A stretch of 64,000 bases of DNA from Idiomarina sp. (GTDB lineage: Bacteria; Pseudomonadota; Gammaproteobacteria; Enterobacterales; Alteromonadaceae): contig JAFIFP010000004.1 of the NCBI GenBank assembly GCA_020831965.1, forward strand, positions 157,926 through 221,925. Direction: 5' to 3'. The notes beneath the pieces are model-generated. The model worked only from the letters and a program-made list of their open reading frames with translations, was not told the DNA's origin and made no database searches. The position numbers and the translations under genes were made by a program. Positions 9,757 to 19,636 of the stretch are shown here, in pieces. Every line of letters begins with the position of its first letter. Position 1 is the first letter of the stretch.

Positions 9757-10688
9757 GCGGTTTCCGCGACTTCGGCAACGAGGTGGCGGAACCATTTATG
9801 CCCTTCGTCGTGCTGTAACAGCGGGCTCCAGATCATTTGTAAGTCGATACTTGGAATCGCAAAAGGTGGTTCCTTTAGAACCAAATCGGGACTGTCTTTG
9901 TATAAAGCAGCTGCACGGCTTGGCAAGGTGGCAATTAACCCTTCGCGGGCTAAATGCATGGCCACATGGTAGTTCCGAGTAAAGACCTGGATACGGCGCG
10001 TGTGGCCCATTTTTGAAAGCGCGCCATCCACCCATCCGAGCTTTTGTACCGCGTCAGGCGTCATGCCAATCCCCACGCCGAAACCTGTTTTACTGACCCA
10101 ACAATGCTGCGCTTTTAGGTAGTTTTCTAATGTGTAGTCGGCAAGCAGTGGATGGTCTTTGTGAATTAAACAGGCGAAGTCGTCTTGCCATAGCTGCTTT
10201 TGGTGAAACGACTGCGGGAGATCGTCAAAACGGTTAATCGCAATGTCGACTTTACCGTTTTCCACGTCGTGAAAACTCACATCACTCGGTGTCATGAGGT
10301 CAATGGTAACGTGGGGGGCTTGGTCTCTCAGTGACTTCAGCAAGGGCGACATGAGCGTCGAAGCAGCGTAGTCAGAGACCATCATCCGAAATACGCGGTC
10401 GCTCTCTGCGGGGGTGAAATTCCGTGAAGGCTGAATGATTTCTTCTACCGAATAGAGGATCTCGCGGACTTGCGGTTGCATGATCAAGGCACGTTCCGTC
10501 GGTACCATACCTTCACTGGTGCGTACCAAAATAGGGTCGTTTAATAGGTTTCGCAGGCGCTTTAACCCATTACTCATAGCGGGTTGAGTGATATTGAGTT
10601 GTTCTGCTGCGCGGGTCACGTTACGCTCACGTAATAGGGCATCGAGATAGATAAGAAGATTCAGGTCGATTTGTCGGAAATGATTCAT
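9753..10688 (-). CDS. LysR-family transcriptional regulator
   Basis: A 311-residue protein of normal LysR length. Residues 1-65 form the winged helix-turn-helix ([19 protein letters not shown]), and residues ~90-300 the effector-binding domain. It is read divergently from aceK with 81 bp between the starts, the arrangement typical of a LysR protein and its target, so control of aceK or of the glyoxylate shunt is a reasonable guess but not shown. The effector cannot be inferred from sequence. Confidence 0.93.
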   Translation of the reverse strand: MNHFRQIDLNLLIYLDALLRERNVTRAAEQLNITQPAMSNGLKRLRNLLNDPILVRTSEGMVPTERALIMQPQVREILYSVEEIIQPSRNFTPAESDRVFRMMVSDYAASTLMSPLLKSLRDQAPHVTIDLMTPSDVSFHDVENGKVDIAINRFDDLPQSFHQKQLWQDDFACLIHKDHPLLADYTLENYLKAQHCWVSKTGFGVGIGMTPDAVQKLGWVDGALSKMGHTRRIQVFTRNYHVAMHLAREGLIATLPSRAAALYKDSPDLVLKEPPFAIPSIDLQMIWSPLLQHDEGHKWFRHLVAEVAETA

Positions 10689-10769
10689 GTGATGAATTGC
10701 CCTGTCGTAAAATGATAAGCCGGATGAATTATATAGCAGTCCACTAAGGACGCAATACGGGAGTAAGGA

Positions 10770-12512
10770 ATGGCGTCGCCGCGCACAATTGCACGCTTAG
10801 TTTTAGCAGGCTTCCATCGTCACTATCGCTCATTTCAAGATATTACGGTTGCTGCACGGCAACGGTTTATCGCGCGTGACTGGGAAGCGGTGCAAGGTGC
10901 TGCGCGTCAGCGTATTTCATTCTACGACGAGCGGGTGTGGGAAACCGTGCAGGAACTGCATCATACGCTGGACTGTCGCACCTTAGATGCGGAACTTTGG
11001 ACTGAAGTGCGAACCCTCTACGCCGAATTTCTGTTATTCCATCCTCAAGCCGAGTTGGCGGAAACCTTCTATAACTCGGTGTTCTGTAAACTCTTTCACC
11101 GCCGCTATTTTCACAACCAATATATCTTCGTGGAGAGTGTGCTGGCGCGGCATATTCCATTACCTGTTGAGACCGAGTTTCGGGCGTATTTTCCAGTCGC
11201 TGAGGGAGTGAAGGCAACCCTCGCGCAAATCATTCAGGATATGAACTTAGGCGCACCTTTTGCCGATCTTGAAGGTAGCTTGGAACACTTAATGAAGGCC
11301 TTTCGGCAACAAGTGCGCGTGCGCAAATTAGCCGCACATCAGTTGCGCATTGATGTGTTGAAGGCGCCATTCTATCGCAACAAAGCCGCGTATCTGGTGG
11401 GCCGGATAGTGACGGAGCAAGAGCATTACCCATTCGTGGTGCCGATTCTGAACAATCAAAAGGGACAGCTTTATGCCGATGCGCTGATTACCGATATGGA
11501 ACAGTTGGTGGTGATCTTCAGTTTTGCTCGTGCATATTTTATGGTGGAAACGCGAGCGCCTTCGGCATTGGTCCGATTTCTCCAGGGCTTGATGCCCCGA
11601 AAGACGCTGGCTGAACTCTATTCGGCTATTGGCTTTCATAAACAGGGCAAGACCGAGTTCTATCGGGAGCTACAACAGCATTTGGGCGAGTCGACGGAGC
11701 AGATGGTGCCAGCACCTGGGGTGCGTGGCTTAGTGATGATGGTATTTACGCTGCCCTCGTTTCCCTATGTGTTTAAAGTCATTCGTGACAAGTTCGGTTC
11801 GAGCAAGCCCTTTGGCCGCGACACGGTATTAGCGCGCTACCAGCTAGTAAAGATGCATGATCGTGTGGGGCGGATGGCCGACACCATTGAGTATTCAGAT
11901 GTGGCACTGCCGCGCGCGCGCTTTTCTGCAGAGCTTATGACGGAGCTTGAGAACAGTATTGCCGGCTCCATGGTGGTGGAAGGGGATTGGGTGATTCTGA
12001 AGCATGTGTATATTGAAAAACGTCTGATTCCTTTAAATCTTTATCTGGATACGGCCAGTGACGACGCAACGCGAGCCATTTTGAGTGACTATGGGCAGGC
12101 GTTGAAAGACATGATTGCCGCCAATATTTTCCCGGGTGATATGCTGCTGAAGAACTTCGGTGTCACGCGGGGTAGGCGTGTGGTGTTCTATGACTACGAC
12201 GAAGTGCAATATCTTACCGATGTGGAGTTCCGAGAATTGCCCACCGCAGCGACTGGCGGTGACCCTTACGAAACGGAGCACATGTACTCGGTAGCGCCCA
12301 ATGATGTGTTTCCAGAGCAATTGACCCGTTATGTGTTTCCGCAACCTAAGTTACGCGCCATTTTTGAGGAGCTGCATGGGGAGTTGACCTGTCCGGACTA
12401 TTGGCGCTCGCAACAGTTACAGATCAAAAAAGGGATACTCCCGGATATATTCCCTTATCCGCAGAGTATCCGCTTTCAATCGGAGCTTGGGCTTAAGCCG
12501 CAGGCGAGCTGA
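10770..12512 (+). CDS. aceK: Isocitrate dehydrogenase kinase/phosphatase
   Basis: A 580-residue protein, matching the usual ~578. AceK phosphorylates or dephosphorylates isocitrate dehydrogenase to divert isocitrate into the glyoxylate shunt. The family block [17 protein letters not shown] is followed by FKVIRDKF with the ATP-binding Lys near residue 337. DMLLKNFG and YDYDEVQ near 457-476 supply the Asp, Asn and Asp residues used for both activities. Start: ATG after GAGTAAGGA. In enterics aceK closes the aceBAK operon; here it faces aceA tail-to-tail and overlaps it by 20 bp, so it must have its own promoter, possibly under the divergent LysR regulator. Confidence 0.97.
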   Translation: MASPRTIARLVLAGFHRHYRSFQDITVAARQRFIARDWEAVQGAARQRISFYDERVWETVQELHHTLDCRTLDAELWTEVRTLYAEFLLFHPQAELAETFYNSVFCKLFHRRYFHNQYIFVESVLARHIPLPVETEFRAYFPVAEGVKATLAQIIQDMNLGAPFADLEGSLEHLMKAFRQQVRVRKLAAHQLRIDVLKAPFYRNKAAYLVGRIVTEQEHYPFVVPILNNQKGQLYADALITDMEQLVVIFSFARAYFMVETRAPSALVRFLQGLMPRKTLAELYSAIGFHKQGKTEFYRELQQHLGESTEQMVPAPGVRGLVMMVFTLPSFPYVFKVIRDKFGSSKPFGRDTVLARYQLVKMHDRVGRMADTIEYSDVALPRARFSAELMTELENSIAGSMVVEGDWVILKHVYIEKRLIPLNLYLDTASDDATRAILSDYGQALKDMIAANIFPGDMLLKNFGVTRGRRVVFYDYDEVQYLTDVEFRELPTAATGGDPYETEHMYSVAPNDVFPEQLTRYVFPQPKLRAIFEELHGELTCPDYWRSQQLQIKKGILPDIFPYPQSIRFQSELGLKPQAS

Positions 12513-13827
12513 ACTGTTCTTCTTCCGTTGAGCCTTTCAACGCGGTGACCGAAGATTTACCTGCTTGAATCACATTGGTCACGTCATCGAAGTAGCCGGT
12601 GCCCACTTCCTGCTGATGCGCCACGAAGGTGTAGCCACGATCCGCTGAGGCAAATTCTTCTTCCTGCAGTTTCACATAGGCCGACATATCGTTGCGCGCA
12701 TAGTCATGAGCAAGATTGAACATGTGGTACCACATGTTGTGCACGCCAGCGAGAGTAATGAACTGGAACTTGTAACCCATGGCGGCGAGCTCCCGTTGGA
12801 ACTTCGCAATGGTGGCGTCGTCGAGGTTCCGGCGCCAGTTGAAGGACGGTGAGCAGTTATAGGCCAAAAGTTTACCCGGATATTTCGCATGCACGGCTTC
12901 GGCAAACTGACGAGCTTCTTCAAGATCTGGTTTGGCCGTTTCACACCAAACTAAATCTGCATAAGGGGCGTAGGCGATACCGCGTGAAATGGCTTGCTCA
13001 ATCCCCGCATTGACGCGGTAGAAGCCCTCAGCAGTGCGCTCGCCAGTTAAGAAGGGCGCGTCATTTGGATCCACGTCATTGGTGAGCAGGTCCGCCGCGT
13101 TGGCGTCGGTACGAGCGACGATCAGGGTGGGGACACCCGCCACATCCGCTGCAAGGCGCGCGGCAATCAATTTCTGCACTGCTTCTTGGGTCGGTACGAG
13201 GACTTTGCCGCCCATGTGACCGCACTTCTTCACTGAGGCAAGTTGGTCTTCGAAATGCACGCCAGCAGCGCCCGCTTTCACCATACCCAACATCAGTTCA
13301 TAGGCGTTCAACACGCCGCCAAAGCCTGCTTCCGCGTCAGCCACAATAGGTGCGAAGTAGTCGATGTAATCTGGGCTCTCTGGAGTAATGCCTTTGCCCC
13401 ATTGAATTTGGTCAGCACGGCTGAATGCGTTGTTGATACGCTCAATAACTTTCGGCACTGAGTCCACGGGATACAAGGACTGATCTGGGTACATGCTGGC
13501 TGCCGAGTTGTTGTCGGCAGCAACCTGCCAGCCCGACAGGTAGATCGCCTGTAAGCCTGCTTTGACCTGTTGAACCGCTTGCCCACCCGTGAGTGCACCG
13601 AGCGCATTCACATAGTCTTTGCCGAACTTTTCTTTTGCTTGGCCATGGAGTAGCGTCCAGAGTTTGTCTGCACCGGCACGAGCATGAGTGTATTCCACTT
13701 GGCGTGAACCGCGTAGGCGGATGACGTCTTCGGCGCTGTAGGTACGCTCGACGCCTTTCCAACGGGGGGATTGTGCCCATTCGTCTTGGAGCGCTTTCAC
13801 GGCTTGTTGTTGAGTGATGCTGGTCAT
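12493..13827 (-). CDS. aceA: Isocitrate lyase
   Basis: A 444-residue isocitrate lyase, close to the enterobacterial enzyme in length. It splits isocitrate to glyoxylate and succinate. The catalytic motif KKCGH is present near residue 200 ([11 protein letters not shown]), with the barrel signatures [12 protein letters not shown] before it and [10 protein letters not shown] after it. GAGGAC lies about 8 bases before the ATG. It is downstream of aceB on the same strand with a 30-base gap, so the two form an operon for growth on acetate, fatty acids or amino acids that yield acetyl-CoA. Confidence 0.98.
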   Translation of the reverse strand: MTSITQQQAVKALQDEWAQSPRWKGVERTYSAEDVIRLRGSRQVEYTHARAGADKLWTLLHGQAKEKFGKDYVNALGALTGGQAVQQVKAGLQAIYLSGWQVAADNNSAASMYPDQSLYPVDSVPKVIERINNAFSRADQIQWGKGITPESPDYIDYFAPIVADAEAGFGGVLNAYELMLGMVKAGAAGVHFEDQLASVKKCGHMGGKVLVPTQEAVQKLIAARLAADVAGVPTLIVARTDANAADLLTNDVDPNDAPFLTGERTAEGFYRVNAGIEQAISRGIAYAPYADLVWCETAKPDLEEARQFAEAVHAKYPGKLLAYNCSPSFNWRRNLDDATIAKFQRELAAMGYKFQFITLAGVHNMWYHMFNLAHDYARNDMSAYVKLQEEEFASADRGYTFVAHQQEVGTGYFDDVTNVIQAGKSSVTALKGSTEEEQFSSPAA

Positions 13828-13857
13828 GGTGTTGTCCTCAAAATGTTGTTGTGCGAG

Positions 13858-15444
13858 TTATAGGAATTCATAGCCGGGCAGCGTGAGGAACTCGGTGAGT
13901 TCGTCTGCCGTGGTGATGCTGTAAAAGAGTTGCTGTGCCTGCTCAAAAAATTCGCTTTGCCAGCGGGCGTCACCCACTTCTTGGCGGACGACTTGTGCTT
14001 CTTCGTCGAGTAATTGCTTGAACAGGGCTTTGGTGACGGTGCGTCCGTCATCTAATGTTTTGCCATGCTGGATCCATTGCCAGATAGACGTGCGAGAGAT
14101 TTCGGCAGTGGCAGCGTCTTCCATCAAGCCATAAATGGGGACACAACCTTTGCCCGAGAGCCAGGCAGCAATGTACTGCAAGGCCACGCGGATGTTGGTG
14201 CGCATACCGGCTTCGGTGCGTGCGCCGGAACAGGGTTCCAGTAAGTCTTTCGCTGTAATGTCTGCGTCATCTGCGCGCGAGATATGTTTCTGATGGGGGG
14301 CATCGCCAAGATAAGCCGCGGCAACAGTACGAACAGTCGGGGCAAGACCCGGATGTGCGATCCACGTACCGTCATGGCCATTACTAAACTCCAATTCTTT
14401 GTCCGCTTTGACCTTTTCAAGGATCTTGGCATTTTCATCGCTGTCTTTGGATGGAATCAGCGCCGCCATGCCGCCCATGGCATGGGCACCCCGTTGATGG
14501 CAGGTGCGAATGAGGAGTCTTGAATAAGCGTTCAAGAAGGGTTGTTGCATGGTCACGATTTGGCGGTCGGGGAGTACGCGATCCCCATGTGCCCGGAGGG
14601 TTTTGATATAGGAAAAAATGTAGTCCCAACGACCACAGTTCAGGCCGGCAATGTGCTCCTTGAGGCTGTGCAAAATTTCATGCATTTGAAATACAGCAGG
14701 GAGTGTTTCAATAAGTACGGTGCAGCGAATAGTGCCGCGAGGCTTCTGTAAGTAGTCTTCCGCGAAGGTGAATACGTCTTGCCACCAAAGAGCTTCACTA
14801 TGGTGCTGTAGTTTAGGGACATAAAAGTAGACGCCTGAACCACGTTTTCCCCGTGCTTCCACGTTGTGAAAGTAGTAGAAAGCGAAATCAACGAGGGCGC
14901 CCGGAATCGGTTCGCCGTTCCATAGAATATGTTTTTCAGGGAGATGGAGACCGCGAACGCGCGCAATAAGCTGAGCTGGTTTTTCATTGAGTTGATAGGT
15001 TTTTCCCTTCGCTGCATCGGTGAGCTCGATAGTGCCGAGATTTGCGTCACGAAGATTTACTTGTCCTTGCATGATGCCGTCCCAGGTTGGGGACTGAGCG
15101 TCTTCGAAATCAGCCATGAATACATCCACATCGGCATTCAAGGCGTTGATGATCATCTTGCGGTCCACTGGGCCGGTGATTTCGAGATGGCGTTTCTGTA
15201 AATCTTGCGGAATGGGCGCAACTGTCCATTGGCCATCACGAATGTGTTGAGTCAGGGGGTCGAAGTCGGGAAGTTTGCCTTGATCGAACGCGGCTTGCGC
15301 TTGCTCGCGTTGTGCAAGCAGTGTGGGGACTTTTGCGGCAAAGCGCTCACACAGAGCTTCGAGAAAGGCGAGTGCCTCTGGTGTGCAGATAGACTGGTAA
15401 TCTGCCGTTAGCGGTTGCGTAAATTGAATCTTAGAAGAGCTCAT
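13858..15444 (-). CDS. aceB: Malate synthase A
   Basis: A 528-residue malate synthase A, which condenses glyoxylate and acetyl-CoA to malate. The family signature GLNCGRWDYIFSYIK is intact, as are FMADFEDAQSPTW near the N-terminal third and TSIWQWIQHGKTLDDG in the C-terminal part. First gene of the aceBA operon; the ~150 bp upstream contain an ATTATA on the plus strand (15527-15532; TATAAT on the coding strand) that could be its -10 box, though no clear -35 accompanies it. Confidence 0.98.
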   Translation of the reverse strand: MSSSKIQFTQPLTADYQSICTPEALAFLEALCERFAAKVPTLLAQREQAQAAFDQGKLPDFDPLTQHIRDGQWTVAPIPQDLQKRHLEITGPVDRKMIINALNADVDVFMADFEDAQSPTWDGIMQGQVNLRDANLGTIELTDAAKGKTYQLNEKPAQLIARVRGLHLPEKHILWNGEPIPGALVDFAFYYFHNVEARGKRGSGVYFYVPKLQHHSEALWWQDVFTFAEDYLQKPRGTIRCTVLIETLPAVFQMHEILHSLKEHIAGLNCGRWDYIFSYIKTLRAHGDRVLPDRQIVTMQQPFLNAYSRLLIRTCHQRGAHAMGGMAALIPSKDSDENAKILEKVKADKELEFSNGHDGTWIAHPGLAPTVRTVAAAYLGDAPHQKHISRADDADITAKDLLEPCSGARTEAGMRTNIRVALQYIAAWLSGKGCVPIYGLMEDAATAEISRTSIWQWIQHGKTLDDGRTVTKALFKQLLDEEAQVVRQEVGDARWQSEFFEQAQQLFYSITTADELTEFLTLPGYEFL

Positions 15445-15595
15445 AAAGCGACCTGAGTTGTTGGTTTGTTGTAAACGTCAACTCAGTATGGCGATCGCCT
15501 TTGCATTCATCCAATCTATGATTGTGATTATAGGTATTAAAGTTATGAATATATCTTTGCCATAACTACCGTGAATAGTGGTTCGCTTAATGCCT

Positions 15596-16885
15596 CTAGA
15601 GTGTGAAGAAATTTAGGTATTTTTGGGCCCGGCGATTGTGCGCTTCAGGAACGCGACGAGTTTGATATTGCGAGCCAACCTCGGCGTTGTTCCAGTGATA
15701 GATATGGGTGAGTAGCCCGAAGAGGTAGCGGGGATCCACGTAGAGTTCGCTGCGCGGCTCGGGGAGCTGTGCCTTGTCTGCACAATAGCTGACGCGGGGC
15801 TGCGCCGACTGATTTGCATTGACCACTGCATATTCATTGCTTGGCAGGTGAATGCAGAAATAGTAGTCGGTAGTGCACTCGGAGCGCGCATGGGCGTTGC
15901 GGTTAGCCATAAACAGCAGACGTTTGAGCGGGAGCTGATGAATTTCGTCAGCAGACATGAGGCGCTCATAATCCATTTCGGCGTTGCGGATCTCGCCAAT
16001 GCGTTGGTTGATCGCGTCAGAATCATAAGCTTCTGTGCGCTGCGCTGAAGGCTTGAAATGCTCGGTATCGATAGAACCGCCTTGATCAGCGAGCACCACC
16101 GCCTTGGAATCAAAGGCAAGCACCTCGACCGGATCGGCGACGCCGCGGTAAGCATTGAGGGGCGTTAGTGCGCCACCCAATAGGTACTTCCCAGCGAAAG
16201 GAATGTTGACCGTGGCTTGCATGTAGTTGGTGAGAGTGCGGTAGCGGTCGAAAAAGCGCTCTTTCTTCGCTTCAGCAGCAGGAACCAGGCCCGGGTCTTC
16301 CACATCAAAATAAGTCTGTGGGAATGGGCCTGCGCCCGTATAACCGCAAAGTAAGATATCAATATTGCCAGCCGCGGCTTTGAGGCGATCGCGCATGCGG
16401 GCATTGAAAATGACGTCGTTGGCATTCACTACGCAGTGGGTGCGGTGTTCACCCTGCCACTTCAGCACAATAGCCGAGTCGATATTGCTATCGCTGCCGG
16501 TGTCCTGTGGGATGATCTGGATCTCGGTATCGCCTTTGCGCCAATGGTCTTTCACTATGGTAGCGGACAAGCCGTCGCCGCGCATTTTTCCCACGAGATG
16601 ATTTGGATTGTGATCGGCAATCAGGATTTCCTTCTCGCCGTAACGTGCGAAATAGGCTTTAAGAAATTCAGGGTCGTAGTGGTCTGGATGAATGTGGGAG
16701 ATATAAATGGCGTCGACATCGCCGATCAGAGCAAGGGGGTCGTCGACTTTGGGGAAGTGAAACCAGGAGCCGTCGTAAACGCCTTCCGTGAACCAAGGGT
16801 CGTGGAGTACCTTCAAGTCTGGCGTTTCGGTGATGATACATGCCGAGTAGATGTAGGTGACTTTAATCGCGTTTTCCACGGCCAT
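15596..16885 (-). CDS. MBL-fold metal-dependent hydrolase
   Basis: A 429-residue protein with a metallo-beta-lactamase fold: the dinuclear zinc motif HxHxDH is intact (SHIHPDHYD, His64, His66, Asp68, His69). The N-terminal pattern, an HDPWF segment ahead of the metal motif, recalls the lactamase_B_2 group that includes UlaG- and CMP-sialic-acid-hydroxylase-like proteins, but no Rieske domain is seen and the C-terminal ~150 residues match nothing I recognise. No signal peptide, so probably cytoplasmic. It has GGAG before the ATG. Substrate unknown; the neighbours give no clue. Confidence 0.72.
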   Translation of the reverse strand: MAVENAIKVTYIYSACIITETPDLKVLHDPWFTEGVYDGSWFHFPKVDDPLALIGDVDAIYISHIHPDHYDPEFLKAYFARYGEKEILIADHNPNHLVGKMRGDGLSATIVKDHWRKGDTEIQIIPQDTGSDSNIDSAIVLKWQGEHRTHCVVNANDVIFNARMRDRLKAAAGNIDILLCGYTGAGPFPQTYFDVEDPGLVPAAEAKKERFFDRYRTLTNYMQATVNIPFAGKYLLGGALTPLNAYRGVADPVEVLAFDSKAVVLADQGGSIDTEHFKPSAQRTEAYDSDAINQRIGEIRNAEMDYERLMSADEIHQLPLKRLLFMANRNAHARSECTTDYYFCIHLPSNEYAVVNANQSAQPRVSYCADKAQLPEPRSELYVDPRYLFGLLTHIYHWNNAEVGSQYQTRRVPEAHNRRAQKYLNFFTL

Positions 16886-17092
16886 AAATCGGGCTCCAAA
16901 TTCCTCAAGGTGATGTTTCTATAATGCTTTGCTACCGGTTGGTATACAAGTCTTTGGCGGCTCAAAAAGAAGTTACGTTTAGAGGCAAAAATTCAAGAGT
17001 TTTTAACATTTGATTGTGCTATGCTCGCGCCGCCCTGCAATAGGGCACAAACCCAGTCTATTCGCCCGAATTTTGCTGTATTAGGTATCGTC

Positions 17093-18541
17093 ATGTCCCG
17101 AAATCCGCTTGTGCTTGTTTTGACAAGTGCATTGATGCTGTTTAGTCCTTCTGCGCTCGCCGCAAGCTCGCCTGTCCTCGACCTTACTGGTTCAATTATT
17201 GGTTTCATCTGTATCGGCATTTTTGTCCTCGCTTATGCGTTAGTCATGGGCGAAGAAAAGCTGCATATGCGAAAGTCGAAACCCGTGCTTGTTGCCGCTG
17301 GTTTGATTTGGATGCTCATTGGTTGGGTGTATGTCCAACATGGCTTCACCGATTCTGCCGAGTATGCGTTCCGGCACAACTTGCTAGAGTTTGCCGAGCT
17401 GATGTTGTTCTTGTTGGTTGCAATGACCTACATCAACGCATTGGAAGAGCGGCGCTTATTCGACGCTTTGCGCGCTTGGATGATACGTCGCGGATTCAGC
17501 TATCGAACGTTGTTCTGGATTACCGGGATCCTGTCATTCCTGATTTCACCTATTGCCGATAACCTAACCACCGCGCTACTCATGTGTGCGGTGATTATGA
17601 AAGTGGCGGCGGGGGACAAGAAGTTTATCAGTCTTTGCTGCGTGAACATTGTAGTGGCCGCGAATGCTGGTGGCGCCTTTAGTCCGTTTGGCGATATTAC
17701 CACCCTGATGGTCTGGCAAGCGGGCCTTGTGACCATTGATGAGTTCTTGGTTCTGTTTTTGCCGTCACTCGCGAACTATTTGATACCCACCATTGTGATG
17801 AGTTTCTTTGTGGAGAACCGCAAGCCTTCGGCTGTTTACGAAGAAGTAGAGCTCAAGCGTGGTGCGATTCGAATCACGATGCTGTTCTTGCTGACTATTG
17901 CCACAGCCGTCGCTTGCCATAGCTTACTTCACCTCCCTCCTGTCCTAGGTATGATGATGGGCTTGGGGTATTTACAGTTCTTTGGTTACTACCTACGGGT
18001 CACCCTACCGGGTTCGCTGGCGCGCAAACGCGCCATGGCGGAACGTGCCGGTGATATCGAACGCATGAAGCGTTTGGGTAGTGTGGTACCGTTTGACGTG
18101 TTTAGCCGCGTTTCACGTGCCGAATGGGACACACTGCTGTTCTTCTATGGCATCGTGATGTGTGTGGGCGGGTTAGGCTTCTTAGGTTATCTAGGAATGA
18201 TGTCTGAGGTGCTCTACACCCAGTGGGATGCAACCTTGGCAAACATCGCGCTCGGCATTATTTCTGCCGTGATCGATAACATTCCAGTGATGTTTGCAGT
18301 ACTCGCAATGCAACCGGAGATGTCGCATGGCCACTGGCTATTAATCACCCTGACTGCAGGAACCGGAGGTAGCTTGCTCTCCATCGGCTCCGCCGCAGGG
18401 GTAGCGCTGATGGGCCAAGCCCGCGGCTATTACACCTTTGCCAGCCATTTAAAATGGACGCCAATCATTCTGCTCGGCTACATCGCCGGCGTCCTCATCC
18501 ACCTCTGGCTCAACGCCCACCTCTTCCAAATCCACGGCTAA
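17093..18541 (+). CDS. nhaD: Sodium/proton antiporter NhaD
   Basis: Start placed at ATG 17093, which gives a signal-peptide-like N-terminus (LVLTSALMLFSPSALAASS) and 482 residues, as in characterised NhaD proteins; the ORF extension to 17021 lacks such a feature. About 12 membrane segments follow. The family motifs SPIADNLTTALLMCAV, NAGGAFSPFGDITTLM and AVIDNIPVMFAV are present; the paired discontinuous helices they mark carry the ion-binding Asp residues. NhaD exchanges sodium or lithium for protons at alkaline pH and is frequent in halophilic and marine bacteria. The stop codon lies at the edge of the inverted-repeat element that follows. Confidence 0.95.
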   Translation: MSRNPLVLVLTSALMLFSPSALAASSPVLDLTGSIIGFICIGIFVLAYALVMGEEKLHMRKSKPVLVAAGLIWMLIGWVYVQHGFTDSAEYAFRHNLLEFAELMLFLLVAMTYINALEERRLFDALRAWMIRRGFSYRTLFWITGILSFLISPIADNLTTALLMCAVIMKVAAGDKKFISLCCVNIVVAANAGGAFSPFGDITTLMVWQAGLVTIDEFLVLFLPSLANYLIPTIVMSFFVENRKPSAVYEEVELKRGAIRITMLFLLTIATAVACHSLLHLPPVLGMMMGLGYLQFFGYYLRVTLPGSLARKRAMAERAGDIERMKRLGSVVPFDVFSRVSRAEWDTLLFFYGIVMCVGGLGFLGYLGMMSEVLYTQWDATLANIALGIISAVIDNIPVMFAVLAMQPEMSHGHWLLITLTAGTGGSLLSIGSAAGVALMGQARGYYTFASHLKWTPIILLGYIAGVLIHLWLNAHLFQIHG

Positions 18542-18802
18542 CCCAAAACGGGGTCCAACCCAAAACGGGGTCAGATGAAGAAATCTGGCCCCAATATCCG
18601 TTTTTAAAGGGCTGTAGAGATGAGGGTCAGACCCTCATTTTTGGGGTCAGAACAACTTTATTGAGGCGTTTTTCATATTTTATATAGGCTGTAGAGCAAC
18701 TGATCTGTCCCCGAGTTTGCCTGGCGGCCTCGTAAAACTGTTGTTCTGACCCTCAAATTTTGTCATCTGACCCCGTTTTGGGTTGGACCCTGTTTTGGGG
18801 TT
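18540..18802. mobile_element. MITE-like element with ~39-bp imperfect terminal inverted repeats
   Basis: The arm at 18540-18578 is two head-to-tail copies of AACCCAAAACGGGGTC. Its inner 22 bp (18557-18578) are exactly inverted at 18763-18784, and the outer copy is inverted with two changes up to 18802. Inside are a 19-bp palindrome (18620-18638), a second nested inverted pair around GGTCAGAACAAC (18643-18656 against 18740-18753), and a repeated CTGTAGAG. There is no transposase frame. GGGGTCAGA/TCTGACCCC-rich sequences of this sort are often seen around Y1 (IS200/RAYT-type) transposases, so this is probably a non-autonomous relic. The left end coincides with the nhaD stop codon, and the element fills most of the gap before the next gene. 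Confidence 0.68.
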
Positions 18803-18891
18803 GGTTTTTCCCACTAAATTGTCATTTGATCCTATTCTTATTTAGTGACTGTTCTTTGGAGCAGCGTTGATTTGAAGGAAGAGCGCCCAAT

Positions 18892-19341
18892 ATGAAATTT
18901 AAATTTATTGCCATTTTGTTCCTCGGTTTTTGGCTCAGTATACCGGCAGCGACTGCTTGTTCATGCTTCCCTCCTGATGCGGATACGGAGCGCGGTATCA
19001 AGGCTTGGCTTGCGGAAAAGGGCGTTGTGGTTGTTGGTGAGGTGCTTTCCAGCGAACTGCAGCGTGGTACTTTTGGTGGCGAGGAAATACATTATCAGGT
19101 GCGCGTTACGGAGCACTGGTTGGGTGAGGATGCGTCTATAAAAATGAGTGAGGTCGTAACCTTAGCGACGCCTGCTGAGAGCACTATGTGTGGCGCTCGT
19201 TTCGCGCGCAATACCCCATACCTAATTTATGCATTTCCTATTTCAGACGGTGACTTATTGGCTACCAATATCTGCACTCGCACGCGCCGAATGGAACGAG
19301 CGAAGGAGGATTTGGCCGTGTTGCGGGGCATTGCAAAGTAG
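18892..19341 (+). CDS. Small secreted Cys-containing protein of unknown function
   Basis: 149 residues with a good signal peptide (FIAILFLGFWLSIPAATA) predicted to be cleaved just before a CSC pair (Cys23, Cys25). Two more cysteines lie in STMCGARF and TNICTRTRR, suggesting two disulfides. An N-terminal CxC directly after the signal peptide is the start of netrin/TIMP-like (OB-fold) domains, and the length fits, but I cannot confirm the family. The sequence before Cys23 is a poor lipobox, so lipoprotein anchoring is less likely. GAAGGAA lies ~13 bases before the ATG. It is bracketed by repeats on both sides and looks like an accessory gene. Confidence 0.7.
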   Translation: MKFKFIAILFLGFWLSIPAATACSCFPPDADTERGIKAWLAEKGVVVVGEVLSSELQRGTFGGEEIHYQVRVTEHWLGEDASIKMSEVVTLATPAESTMCGARFARNTPYLIYAFPISDGDLLATNICTRTRRMERAKEDLAVLRGIAK

Positions 19342-19356
19342 GATGACCTTCTGAAT

Positions 19357-19431
19357 GAGGCGGAATGCTCGCCTCATCCCTGGGGCTCGGCCTGCGGCCC
19401 GCACTGCGTGCGTCCAAAAATGTTCCTGACG
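19357..19431 (+). repeat. 75-bp direct repeat, copy 1
   Basis: Begins GAGGCGGAATGCTCGCC and ends TGTTCCTGACG; the start can fold as GAGGCG/CGCCTC around a 7-base loop. A second copy with only a few changes sits 106 bp downstream. GC-rich, with no coding signal. Confidence 0.85.
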
Positions 19432-19462
19432 CATTGTTTTGGCAAGGGAGGTGGATTCGAGC

Positions 19463-19537
19463 GAGGCGGAATGCTCGCCCCGTCCCTGGGGCTCGGCCTA
19501 CGGCCCGCACTACGTGCGTCCAAAAATGTTCCTGACG
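19463..19537 (+). repeat. 75-bp direct repeat, copy 2
   Basis: Near-identical to the copy at 19357. Differences seen are CCTC to CCCC in the first hairpin, ATCC to GTCC, CTGCGG to CTACGG and ACTGCG to ACTACG. The paired G-to-A changes suggest a diverging repeat family member rather than very recent duplication. Confidence 0.85.
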
Positions 19538-19593
19538 TGCTTCGAAACAAAGAGTGTCGAACCAGATAGGTGGTTCTCATCCGACCCCTGAAC

Positions 19594-19636
19594 AATAAAT
19601 GAAAAAGCCGCTCAGAGAGCGGCTTTTTCATTTATT
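19594..19636 (-). terminator. Perfect 20-bp-stem bidirectional terminator touching tRNA-Phe
   Basis: A 43-base perfect palindrome: 20-bp stem, 3-base loop AGA, GC core GCCGCTC flanked by A5/T5 tracts, so it can end transcription in both directions. Its edge at 19636 directly abuts the CCA end of the tRNA at 19637, leaving no trailer between tRNA and hairpin. Confidence 0.92.

Noticed and set aside
15596..16885. Assigning the MBL protein as a sialic-acid hydroxylase or UlaG lactonase
   Set aside because: Only the metal motif and an N-terminal pattern are shared; no Rieske domain or pathway genes support either function.
16886..17092. A sodium-responsive riboswitch before nhaD
   Set aside because: The region has no structure I can match to a known riboswitch; only weak promoter-like elements are seen.
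19262..19631. Minus-strand frames through the 75-bp repeats
   Set aside because: They translate the same repeat twice and run into the tRNA terminator; no start signal.
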